Positions 1 to 6,377 of a DNA stretch of 6,377 nt are shown here, piece after piece. This DNA comes from Bacillota bacterium. Its GTDB lineage: Bacteria; Bacillota; Clostridia; Christensenellales; Pumilibacteraceae. Numbering within the stretch: the stretch's first letter is position 1; every line of letters starts with the position of its first letter. The stretch spans positions 1-6,377 of the forward strand of contig WQSV01000091.1 of the NCBI GenBank assembly GCA_009787685.1. The letters run 5' to 3'. The position numbers and the translations under genes were made by a program. A model generated the notes under the pieces. It saw only the letters and a list, made by a program, of their open reading frames with translations, searched no databases and was not told the origin of the DNA.

Positions 1-43
1 TATAATGCTATTGTCTCTCCATTGTTGGGATATCCACAAAATA

Positions 44-1231
44 CTAGTTTTCTTTTTTTGCCCTTCTGCCTTTTCCAACCATTACAATTCTCACTATTCC
101 TAGCAAAAAGCGAAAAAATGGGTTTTCATATCGTCGAGCAACTTTTTTCAGAGTTTTCGTGATTTCAATGTTTTGCGGGCATTGTTTTTCACATTTTCCG
201 CATTTGTTGCATTTTCTTGGACTCAAGGGATTTTTTGAGACAACTGCCGTGCTTGTGATGTATTGTCTCATTCCCGACATAAATCCTTGCGATGCTCCTG
301 TGTTATAGGATGAGAGACATGATGGAATGTTTATTCCTTTTGGACACGGCAAGCAGTAGTTGCAATTGGTGCATGGTATTTTGTAGGATTTTTGAAACAG
401 ACGAACGACATCGACATAGACACTTTTCTCTTCATCAGTTAAAGGCTTGAAATTTGTTGCCGATTTGATATTGTGTTGCATCTGCTCAAGCGTGTTCATT
501 CCACTCAAAACTACCGTTACTTCTTTTTGATTCCAAAGCCACCAAAATGCCCAATCAACTGGCATCAATTCGGGATTTGACTTTTTAAACATTTTGAGCG
601 CTTGTTCTGGAAGCCCAGTCGCAAGCTTACCGCCAAGAAGTGGCTCCATAATCATGACTGGCACGCCTCTTTCGAATGCTTTTAATAGCCCCGTTTTTCC
701 CGCTTGATAGTTTTCAGCATAATAGTTATATTGAATCATGCAAAATTCCCAATCATAGGAATCAAGAATTTTCAAAAAATCATCACAAGTTCCATGGAAA
801 GAAAACCCTATTTGCTTGATTTCTCCAGTCTCTTTTTTCTCTCGAATCCAATCTTCAATGCCAAGTTTTTGAAGATTTGTCCACTGCTCAAAATCGGTTA
901 TGTTATGGATAAAATAATAATCAATATAATTGGTTTGAAGTCTTTCAAGTTGGATTGAAAAATATTTGTCAAAGTCATATTTTGTCACACACTTTGAATG
1001 CGGAAGCTTTGTTGCAACGAAAACATCTTTTCTTTTGTCGTGTTTTTTGAGAATTTCTCCAAGTCTTTTTTCGCTGTTTGGATAAATAAACGCAGTATCA
1101 AAAAAATTAACACCCTTTTCAATCGCTTCTAAAATCATTTTTTCTGTTTCTTTGTTATTTCCAGAAAACCTCATGCACCCAAGTCCAAGGGTCGACAATT
1201 TATTTCCGTGTTTATCTTCACGATATTGCAT
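44..1231 (-). CDS. Aldo/keto reductase with C-terminal 4Fe-4S ferredoxin-like domain
   Basis: A 395-residue cytoplasmic oxidoreductase of the COG1453-type aldo/keto reductase group; its substrate cannot be read from sequence. Residues 1-270 form the TIM-barrel reductase with the classic tetrad visible as D45 and Y50 (FFDTAFIY), K75 (VATKLP) and H109 (YFIHN). The nucleotide-binding end of the barrel is seen at about 240-255 (VLSGMNTLEQM). Two cysteine groups follow: C287, C290, C293, C296-Pro with C305, then C341, C344, C347, C351-Pro. These suggest one or two [4Fe-4S] clusters, so electron exchange with ferredoxin or another carrier is likely, in addition to NAD(P)H. Residues 370-386 are hydrophobic and followed by a basic tail, perhaps a membrane-touching helix. 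The ATG start is well supported: AGGAG sits 8 nt upstream. It begins 18 bp after the lipoprotein stop and is probably co-transcribed with it. The stop is TAG. Length and architecture are complete for the family. Confidence 0.93.
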   Translation of the reverse strand: MQYREDKHGNKLSTLGLGCMRFSGNNKETEKMILEAIEKGVNFFDTAFIYPNSEKRLGEILKKHDKRKDVFVATKLPHSKCVTKYDFDKYFSIQLERLQTNYIDYYFIHNITDFEQWTNLQKLGIEDWIREKKETGEIKQIGFSFHGTCDDFLKILDSYDWEFCMIQYNYYAENYQAGKTGLLKAFERGVPVMIMEPLLGGKLATGLPEQALKMFKKSNPELMPVDWAFWWLWNQKEVTVVLSGMNTLEQMQHNIKSATNFKPLTDEEKSVYVDVVRLFQKSYKIPCTNCNYCLPCPKGINIPSCLSSYNTGASQGFMSGMRQYITSTAVVSKNPLSPRKCNKCGKCEKQCPQNIEITKTLKKVARRYENPFFRFLLGIVRIVMVGKGRRAKKEN

Positions 1232-1239
1232 TGTTTTTT

Positions 1240-1244
1240 CTCCT
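1240..1244 (-). promoter_or_regulatory. Shine-Dalgarno sequence of the aldo/keto reductase
   Basis: The minus strand reads AGGAG followed by an 8-nt A-rich spacer and the ATG at 1231. It lies in the 18-bp gap after the lipoprotein stop, which leaves no room for a separate promoter plus leader. The reductase is therefore best read as translated from the same transcript as the lipoprotein. Confidence 0.85.
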
Positions 1245-1249
1245 GTTTT

Positions 1250-4200
1250 TTATTGGAAAATTAGTTCAACTGTCCCATCTTCATGGACATAGAAAGAAAG
1301 ATAGTCATAGCTTATTGTTATTTTCAAGAATCCGTCTTGGTAACTTGTTATAAAACCCTCCACTCTTATTGTGATTTCTCCACGCCAATAAATATTGATT
1401 CCTGCATTTATAGATGGAACAAGCGAAAAAGCAAACTCATAATTTCCACAAGGAAAAATTTTGAACACTTCATACACGACTCCGCATGCTCCATCCCAAG
1501 TCACAACATCATTACCCCATCTTGGATAGCCACTTTCAAGAACATAGTTCGCTCTGACACGTCCTTTTTCGACATAGAACTCCCAATATCCATAGCTTTT
1601 TCCACGCTTTAAAACACCGTTTTGATAAAAATAGTGAATGTCCGTTTGAACTCTTATTGTGTATGACCCAGAGACAATTCCAAACCTAGAAAAAAACCTG
1701 TGAACGCCATTTATCCATGTAAATGATGATGTTGCGAAAACAAAACCATCTCCGTCGTGCCTGTCAATATAGACACTGTATGTCGTGACCATCCCATCAA
1801 AAATTAAATCACAACCTAGGGCTTTAAAATTGTAGTCGCCCATGAAGTCTTCTTCTGAGAAATAGAAATCCCAAATTCCAACACTAATTCCATACCTCAT
1901 TTTTCCATTTGAATATCCAAAAATTGCCCGTTCACTTTCAACTCTAATAGTATAGAAACCTCTTTCCAATTGAATATATTTCATGTGAAGACCCGGAGTT
2001 CTTCCTGCTCGCTGAACAAAATTCAAACCATTTCCGTCATGCCTATCTAAATAAACTCGATAATCAACACTCAAGAAGTCCCACGCATCAACTCTCCATT
2101 CCCACATAAAAAATGCATGCAGAACAGGGGTTGCAATATTTGCAATGGAGAAATAATAATTGTGGATATATTCATTTTTTTCTGAAAAATATATTTCCCA
2201 CTTTCCAATATACCTGCTCAAAAGAAGCGTTCCATCAAAATAGAAATATGAATTCAAAATATTGTGCCTAATGACTTTGACAATATTTTTTCCTTCTTCT
2301 AAATTGAGTAATCCAATAGCGTGATACCAACTTCCCTGTCTTGACACCAAATAAACAAATTCACTGCTGTCTCCTCTTTTCACATAAATTTTGTAGTTAG
2401 CGTTTGAATTCCAAGTAAAATTTTGTCTGTTGTTTGTGACTCGAAAATCGTAGTCATGCAAATAATCGTCAAACTCAACATAAATTTCCCAAAACGAAGT
2501 TTCAATTCCACTGAAAAGAACACCGTTTTGATAGTCAAAGACTTTTTCATTTGTCACGAGTTTTAAAAAATTTGTTCCAACTTGTAAAGGAATTCTTGCG
2601 ATTTCTCTGTTGAAAGTTCCTGTTCCTTGCATCACAAGATTGAAATTATCACCCGAAACACTATGATAGGTTCTGAGATTTAATGTTCCACCAAACTGTT
2701 CATTGAATCCTACTATCACGCCATTACTGATTCTAAAATCATGCTTTCCAACAAATTCAGTTTCTTGCAAATAAAAATCCCAATGGCCTATTGTTCTTCC
2801 AACTTTAAGAATGCTGTTTGAATATCTGATGTTAGCATTTTCCCTTGTGCAAACAACTCTTATTGTGTTCTTGCCTTTTCCTAAATTAAAGTCTGAAAAT
2901 CTCACTAAAACTCGACTAGCACGTGGCAATTCTCTCACAAAAACAAAATTCACTCCATCAATCGAATGATACGCACGATATGAAGAATCTCGATGCCCAT
3001 CAAAAGAAAACATGTTTGCAAACGGCACGGTGAACTGATAATCTTGCTCAAGAAAAACATCTCTTTGATATTCAAAATTCCAATATCTAATGCTGATGTT
3101 GTTTGTCATTATTCCATTTTGATATCTCCACGTGCTGGCAGTTGAAACAACTCTGACAGTGTTCAATCCTTTTGTCAAATTCAACTCAGAAATAGCCACA
3201 TTACTGTTTCCACGAGCATTCAATGCAAAATCAAACCCTTTCCCGTTGTGCCTGTCAACATAAACTCTGTAGTCCACAAAAGAAGCGTTAGTAAACCTAA
3301 AAAATTTATTTCCCCAAAAATCATTTCCAGCACCAAATAAATAATCATTTGAAAAACTTTCTTCAACCAATTCAAAAGTCCAATATCCGACCCTTCGACC
3401 AAAGCGCAATATTCCTCTGTCATAGACCCAAATGGAAACATTTGGATTTGACCAAGACCTTAGATAGTTTTCAATTCTTATCGTGTTCTTTCCAAGAGTC
3501 AACCCAAAATCATCTAGCAACATGTTGTGGTTAATTCCGCCACCAAAACTTGTTTGAACAAAATCAAAACCTTGTCCGTCATGCCTGTTGACATAGACTC
3601 TGTAGGAATTCCCACCAACTGATGACCACTCCATATGCATTCCATTTGCACTAAAGTGGTATTCCGTGAGTATTTCTTCTTGCGAAAACAACACATGCCA
3701 ATGTCCAACACTGAGTTCTCTTCTCAAAAGTCCATTTTCATATTGAATATGCGTTGCAATAATTCTGACAACATTGATGCCATGACTCAAAGACAATGAT
3801 GACAATGCCCTCGCATTTTGACCATGGGTTTCTCCAGTGAACCAAAAAGAATCTGTGTTTGCTCTTTTGACATAAACTCTGTAGAAAACATCATCTCCGT
3901 TCCATCTAAAAGTGGCACCTTCAATTTCAAAATTGTAGTCTTTATAAATTGTCTCTTCTGAAAGTTCAAATGTCCAATATCTTCTATTTTGATTAAGCGA
4001 CAGAATTCCATCATCATAGTCAAAAAACGATGACTTGATTCTGATTGTGTTTTTGCCATCTTCTAGGAACCTTAAGCTTGAAATTCTTGACCAACTATTT
4101 CCTTCAGCACGATGTGAGAACCTAAACGCATTAGGGTCTCTTTCATTAGCAACATAGATTTCATAAAAAACATTTCTCCCATTCCACCTAAAAGATTGCT

Positions 4201-5230
4201 CATTGACTTCAAAATAATAGTCCAAAACAGTTTCTTCTTTTTCAACAAATCCAAACTCCCAATATGCAGTGCTGACATGAACTGAAAAAATGCCCCCTTC
4301 ATAGACTGTCCTTGTTGAACTCACTCTCAGAGCATAGGAAAATCCTACTTCAAAATTTCTATTGAGAAGACTGATACTCCTGTTTGAAGCAGTTCCGATT
4401 CTTTCAAACCCATTCCCATTGCGACAAAGCTCGGCAACATGTGGGATGTTCAAGCCGTCCCATGAAACCGAATTGTTTCGACGGGAAACAACAAAAGTAT
4501 AGTTTGATAATTTTTCCTCTGTTCCTGCAAAATAGAGATTCCACGAGTCGACGCGCCTATAAAGGCGCATTATTCCATCATAATAGGACACATCAGTATC
4601 TATGGCGACTTTCAAAGTATTGTCACCTTCAGCAATGCCTAAATTGCTCCAATGCATACTCGCTCTTGTTGTCATGTTTCCATGGATATGACTTTGCGAA
4701 ACTCTTTCAAAGCCATAGCCATTGCTCATAAAAACATTATGCAAACCTAATCTAATGTTCATGCCAATCCAAGAAACGCTGCTTCCATCAAATTGAAAAT
4801 CATAATCACATTCTTCATCAACAAACTGCACCTCAAAATTCCAATAACCGAATCTTCGAAGTATTGTTCTCCTGCGATTATTTCTCTCTCCACGCATGCA
4901 AGTGATTCTAAGGGTGTTTATTCCTTCTGTTGGATTAATATCTGAAATCCTTCTTCGACTTGTAAGATTATGAAACAAGTTAATCGCAACAAAACCGTTG
5001 CCGTCATGTCTGTCAATACTCAATTCATAGCGATCTGATATTCCGTTCCAAAAAAAATCAGTTCCACTAACTCTAAATTGATAATCAGTTAAAAGATAAA
5101 CATATTCCCATTCTCTTTCGTTGTCACAACCAACCAAAAAGAATCCTGCTGCTAGTGCTGAAACCAACAACAAAAACCCAAGAAGAAGTAATTTAATACA
5201 GTTTTTAATGACATTTCTCATCTCAATCAC
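1250..5230 (-). CDS. Large predicted lipoprotein with 13 tandem beta-rich repeats, function unknown
   Basis: A 1326-residue protein that I do not recognise as a named family. Residues 4-34 form a signal peptide (basic MRNVIKN, then a long Leu-rich core) ending in the lipobox LVGC. C35 should be lipidated after signal peptidase II cleavage, anchoring the protein to the outer face of the membrane. From residue 49 to the end there are 13 consecutive repeats of 92-108 residues with no other domain between them. Each has a start like DYxF, a W-x-G turn, a YxVYV strand, a G-x-NTIRV strand, a Y-x-NG-(I/L) turn and a closing YW-x-F strand. Spacing of alternating hydrophobic residues suggests a beta-sandwich such as fibronectin type III or Ig; this is inference. 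No catalytic motif, LPxTG, S-layer or second membrane segment is seen. The likely role is an extended surface stalk, adhesin or glycan-binding protein. The start may be GTG at 5230 or ATG at 5221 (residue 4); neither has a strong ribosome binding site. It lies between the pullulanase and the aldo/keto reductase genes on the same strand. Confidence 0.88.
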   Translation of the reverse strand: MIEMRNVIKNCIKLLLLGFLLLVSALAAGFFLVGCDNEREWEYVYLLTDYQFRVSGTDFFWNGISDRYELSIDRHDGNGFVAINLFHNLTSRRRISDINPTEGINTLRITCMRGERNNRRRTILRRFGYWNFEVQFVDEECDYDFQFDGSSVSWIGMNIRLGLHNVFMSNGYGFERVSQSHIHGNMTTRASMHWSNLGIAEGDNTLKVAIDTDVSYYDGIMRLYRRVDSWNLYFAGTEEKLSNYTFVVSRRNNSVSWDGLNIPHVAELCRNGNGFERIGTASNRSISLLNRNFEVGFSYALRVSSTRTVYEGGIFSVHVSTAYWEFGFVEKEETVLDYYFEVNEQSFRWNGRNVFYEIYVANERDPNAFRFSHRAEGNSWSRISSLRFLEDGKNTIRIKSSFFDYDDGILSLNQNRRYWTFELSEETIYKDYNFEIEGATFRWNGDDVFYRVYVKRANTDSFWFTGETHGQNARALSSLSLSHGINVVRIIATHIQYENGLLRRELSVGHWHVLFSQEEILTEYHFSANGMHMEWSSVGGNSYRVYVNRHDGQGFDFVQTSFGGGINHNMLLDDFGLTLGKNTIRIENYLRSWSNPNVSIWVYDRGILRFGRRVGYWTFELVEESFSNDYLFGAGNDFWGNKFFRFTNASFVDYRVYVDRHNGKGFDFALNARGNSNVAISELNLTKGLNTVRVVSTASTWRYQNGIMTNNISIRYWNFEYQRDVFLEQDYQFTVPFANMFSFDGHRDSSYRAYHSIDGVNFVFVRELPRASRVLVRFSDFNLGKGKNTIRVVCTRENANIRYSNSILKVGRTIGHWDFYLQETEFVGKHDFRISNGVIVGFNEQFGGTLNLRTYHSVSGDNFNLVMQGTGTFNREIARIPLQVGTNFLKLVTNEKVFDYQNGVLFSGIETSFWEIYVEFDDYLHDYDFRVTNNRQNFTWNSNANYKIYVKRGDSSEFVYLVSRQGSWYHAIGLLNLEEGKNIVKVIRHNILNSYFYFDGTLLLSRYIGKWEIYFSEKNEYIHNYYFSIANIATPVLHAFFMWEWRVDAWDFLSVDYRVYLDRHDGNGLNFVQRAGRTPGLHMKYIQLERGFYTIRVESERAIFGYSNGKMRYGISVGIWDFYFSEEDFMGDYNFKALGCDLIFDGMVTTYSVYIDRHDGDGFVFATSSFTWINGVHRFFSRFGIVSGSYTIRVQTDIHYFYQNGVLKRGKSYGYWEFYVEKGRVRANYVLESGYPRWGNDVVTWDGACGVVYEVFKIFPCGNYEFAFSLVPSINAGINIYWRGEITIRVEGFITSYQDGFLKITISYDYLSFYVHEDGTVELIFQ
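1253..5086 (-). repeat. Thirteen tandem ~100-residue protein repeats within the lipoprotein gene
   Basis: Repeat boundaries, by residues from the GTG start, are: R1 49-141, R2 142-242, R3 243-336, R4 337-430, R5 431-522, R6 523-628, R7 629-729, R8 730-828, R9 829-925, R10 926-1023, R11 1024-1131, R12 1132-1227, R13 1228-1326. Shared landmarks are the opening [DNEK]-[YH]-x-[FL], the W/F-x-G turn, Y-x-[VI]-Y, G-x-N-T-[IV]-R-[VI] and the closing W-[EDNTH]-F. The closing Trp is present in 12 of 13 repeats and is replaced by Leu in R13. R1, R6, R7, R11 and R12 carry a near-identical D/N-R-H-[DN]-G-x-G-[FL] turn. R4 and R5 look most alike (both FRWNG..VFY). DNA identity between units is patchy, so the array is old rather than freshly expanded. 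R6 and R11 are the longest, with extra residues near R6 positions 68-80 and R11 positions 11-30. Confidence 0.9.
5126..5221 (-). other. Lipoprotein signal peptide and lipobox
   Basis: Counting from the GTG start, residues 4-13 (MRNVIKNCIK) give a short basic head. Residues 14-33 are a hydrophobic core rich in Leu, Ala and Phe, and L32-V33-G34-C35 fits the lipobox pattern [LVI]-[ASTVI]-[GAS]-C. The next residues, DNERE, are charged, as is usual just after the modified cysteine. Export by Sec, diacylglyceryl transfer to C35 and cleavage before it are expected from the family rule. Confidence 0.85.
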
Positions 5231-5266
5231 AACAATATCACAAACTCAAAAAAATAGCAACTAAAT

Positions 5267-5345
5267 AAAGCCCATCTCCGCAGCAATACTACGAGGCATC
5301 GGACCTAATGCTTACGAGACAAAGCCCGCGAGGATTAACCCGAAA
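5267..5345 (-). ncRNA. Candidate structured RNA or 5' leader upstream of the lipoprotein gene
   Basis: This stretch is about 56% G+C (40 of 72 bases between 5271 and 5342), far above the AT-rich surroundings, and encodes no gene. On the minus strand it can form a three-way junction. P1 pairs GUCUC (5320-5316) with GAGAU (5278-5274). P2 pairs GCAU (5311-5308) with AUGC (5299-5296) around the loop UAGGUCCG. P3 pairs CGUAG (5293-5289) with CUGCG (5283-5279) around UAUUG. P1 and P3 each use a G-U wobble that becomes a mismatch on the plus strand, favouring the minus strand. CGGGUUAAU (5342-5334) could instead pair, with one bulge, with AUUAGGUCCG (5309-5300), giving a pseudoknot or an alternative fold. 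It matches none of the riboswitch, SRP, tmRNA, tRNA or RNase P consensus sequences I can recall. It lies between the pullulanase stop and the lipoprotein start, so a leader, a processed small RNA or an intergenic repeat are all possible. Confidence 0.4.
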
Positions 5346-5348
5346 GAA

Positions 5349-6377
5349 TTAAAACACTAGGGTTGAAAGAGGGGTTATTTTTGTTTTTTCATCAAATGTG
5401 TATTCATTTTTTGAAGCGTTGTGAAAAACATTCAAAGTTTTGTCGCTGTTTTTTATTGTAAAGTGGATGACAAATTCATCGGTTGTTTGGTGGAACTCTA
5501 TTTTCTCTTGTACTTCTTTTCTTGAAGTTAAAACAAAGTCTTTTCTTTGTTTTCTTTGCTTGATTAATGATTGATAGTGATAGAAAACACTATTATTTTG
5601 AGTTTTTGCATCCCAGTCAATTTGATTTGTTTCGTCTGGCAAATTATAGCTATTTTCACTCAGTTCCCCCGTTTTTTTACCGTTTTTAAAAAGAGGTTTA
5701 GTTCTCAAAAATTCTTCGCCCGCCAAAAGGAAAGGCACTCCTTGCGCAGTGAAAATGATTGATGCTGCGAGTTTGTTCATTGCAATTTTTGTGTCGAATG
5801 AAATATCGGGATTACTCAAACTCAATTTGTCAAAAAGAGTGTAGTCATCATGACATGAAACATAGGAAATTTGTTGAAGTGGTGAAAATGCCCAGAAAGA
5901 ATCTATTGAAAGAGCAACTCCATCATGAAAGACCGCTCCAACGATACCATGCTTGACTTTTTCTTTTGATGCAATGTTGCCCCCAATGAAGCCCTTATCG
6001 CTCTTATCAAAAACACTTCCTTTGATTCCATCGCGAATATCGTCAGAAAAAACGGAAATATTTGAGAACAATTTTGAGTTTCTTTTTAATGCAGCGACTC
6101 CATCCATAGCGTGGTCCGCGGCTGTCCAACCTTCACCATAGAGCATGATATTTGGATTAATTTTTTGGAGTTCTTTGTGAATAAGATTCATTGTCTCAAC
6201 ATCATGAAGCCCCATTAGGTCAAAGCGAAAGCCGTCGATTTTATATTCCGTTGCCCAATGCTTGAGACTATCAATCATGAATTTTCTCATCATTGCCCTT
6301 TCGCTTGCCGTTTCATTTCCACATCCCGAGCCGTTGCTTGGCGAGCCGTTTTTGTAGCGATAATAATATTTGGGGAC
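5349..6377 (-). CDS. pulA: Type I pullulanase, C-terminal part (5' end outside the window)
   Basis: This is the last 342 residues of a GH13 (subfamily 14-like) debranching enzyme, which hydrolyses alpha-1,6 bonds in pullulan, glycogen and starch-derived glucans. The frame is open to the window edge: residues before the internal ATG at 6293 read NGSGCGNETASER, a hallmark of the family, so the true start lies outside. Numbering from the edge, the nucleophile is D53 (GFRFDLMGLHD), the acid/base is E82 (LYGEGW) and the transition-state stabiliser is D177 (YVSCHDDYTLFDKL). The residue after D177 is Asp where most relatives have Asn. The barrel ends near FLLAGEEFLRTK (217-227) and NSYNLPDETNQIDW (242-255), with about 11 extra residues between these two blocks. 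A short C-terminal beta domain then runs to TAA. No anchor or secretion signal is seen in this part, which suits a cytoplasmic glycogen or maltodextrin enzyme, but the N-terminus, the YNWGYDP motif and catalytic region I are not in view. Confidence 0.95.
   Translation of the reverse strand, partial: VPKYYYRYKNGSPSNGSGCGNETASERAMMRKFMIDSLKHWATEYKIDGFRFDLMGLHDVETMNLIHKELQKINPNIMLYGEGWTAADHAMDGVAALKRNSKLFSNISVFSDDIRDGIKGSVFDKSDKGFIGGNIASKEKVKHGIVGAVFHDGVALSIDSFWAFSPLQQISYVSCHDDYTLFDKLSLSNPDISFDTKIAMNKLAASIIFTAQGVPFLLAGEEFLRTKPLFKNGKKTGELSENSYNLPDETNQIDWDAKTQNNSVFYHYQSLIKQRKQRKDFVLTSRKEVQEKIEFHQTTDEFVIHFTIKNSDKTLNVFHNASKNEYTFDEKTKITPLSTLVF

Noticed and set aside
1..43. Inverted repeat around GGATATCC downstream of the aldo/keto reductase as a terminator
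   Set aside because: The arms are short with a bulge, the centre leaves almost no loop and no T-run follows within the window.
704..958. Plus-strand open frame of 84 codons inside the aldo/keto reductase gene
   Set aside because: It is antisense to a complete, well-supported enzyme, has no ribosome binding site I can support and its product resembles no protein family.
3220..4302. Several minus-strand open frames of 65-90 codons in another frame of the repeat gene
   Set aside because: They recur at similar places in successive repeats, as expected from shifted reading of a repetitive gene, and their products have no recognisable features.
4384..4731. Plus-strand open frame of 115 codons opposite repeats R2-R3
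   Set aside because: It is antisense to the lipoprotein, with an odd composition and no independent signal.
5231..5262. Possible promoter with TTGCTA and TATTGT spaced 17 bp on the minus strand
   Set aside because: The -10 match is weak, and transcription would start at or past the lipoprotein start codon, leaving no ribosome binding site.
5239..5270. Possible rho-independent terminator: a T-run on the minus strand at about 5248-5254 after the GC-rich element
   Set aside because: There is no stable GC-rich hairpin immediately before the T-run; P3 and P1 end about 20 nt upstream. Attenuation cannot be excluded, but I cannot support a terminator.
5267..5345. Known riboswitch, tRNA, SRP RNA or integron attC site in the GC-rich segment
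   Set aside because: I compared it by eye with c-di-GMP-I, SAM, TPP, FMN, purine, THF, SRP, tRNA and attC consensus features and found no matching conserved core.
5349..6293. Pullulanase reading frame starting at the ATG at 6293 as a complete gene
   Set aside because: The same frame continues to the window edge with conserved pullulanase residues (NGSGCGNETASER), so this ATG is internal and the gene is truncated by the window.

Overview
The window looks like part of the chromosome of an AT-rich, low-GC bacterium, most likely an uncultured member of the Bacillota/Bacilli side, perhaps near the RF39 or Erysipelotrichales-like gut lineages. This rests on base composition, strong A-rich Shine-Dalgarno spacing, the type I pullulanase, a ferredoxin-tailed aldo/keto reductase and a lipoprotein signal peptide; no rRNA or other marker is present, so the placement is inference. 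Tryptophan is encoded by TGG throughout, including dozens of codons in the large repeat protein, with no in-frame TGA. The genome therefore appears to use the standard bacterial code and not the Mycoplasma TGA-Trp code.

All three genes lie on the minus strand, so transcription runs from right to left. First comes the C-terminal part of a type I pullulanase (5349-6377, cut by the window edge). A 118-bp gap follows, holding a conspicuously GC-rich segment that can fold on the transcribed strand. Next is a 1326-residue predicted lipoprotein (1250-5230) made almost entirely of 13 tandem repeats of about 92-108 residues. Last is an aldo/keto reductase with a C-terminal iron-sulfur domain (44-1231), starting only 18 bp after the lipoprotein stop codon behind a strong ribosome binding site.

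The pullulanase debranches alpha-1,6 linkages in glycogen or starch-like glucans and is ordinary in sequence apart from an HDD in place of the usual HDN. The reductase is a cytoplasmic NAD(P)H or ferredoxin-linked oxidoreductase of unknown substrate. Neither enzyme gives an obvious functional link to the surface protein; lipoprotein and reductase are probably co-transcribed because of their spacing. The parts most worth a second look are the repeat family of the lipoprotein, which I do not recognise as a named domain (a fibronectin type III or Ig-like beta-sandwich is my best guess), and the foldable GC-rich element just upstream of it, which could be a 5' leader RNA, a small RNA or a small inserted repeat.
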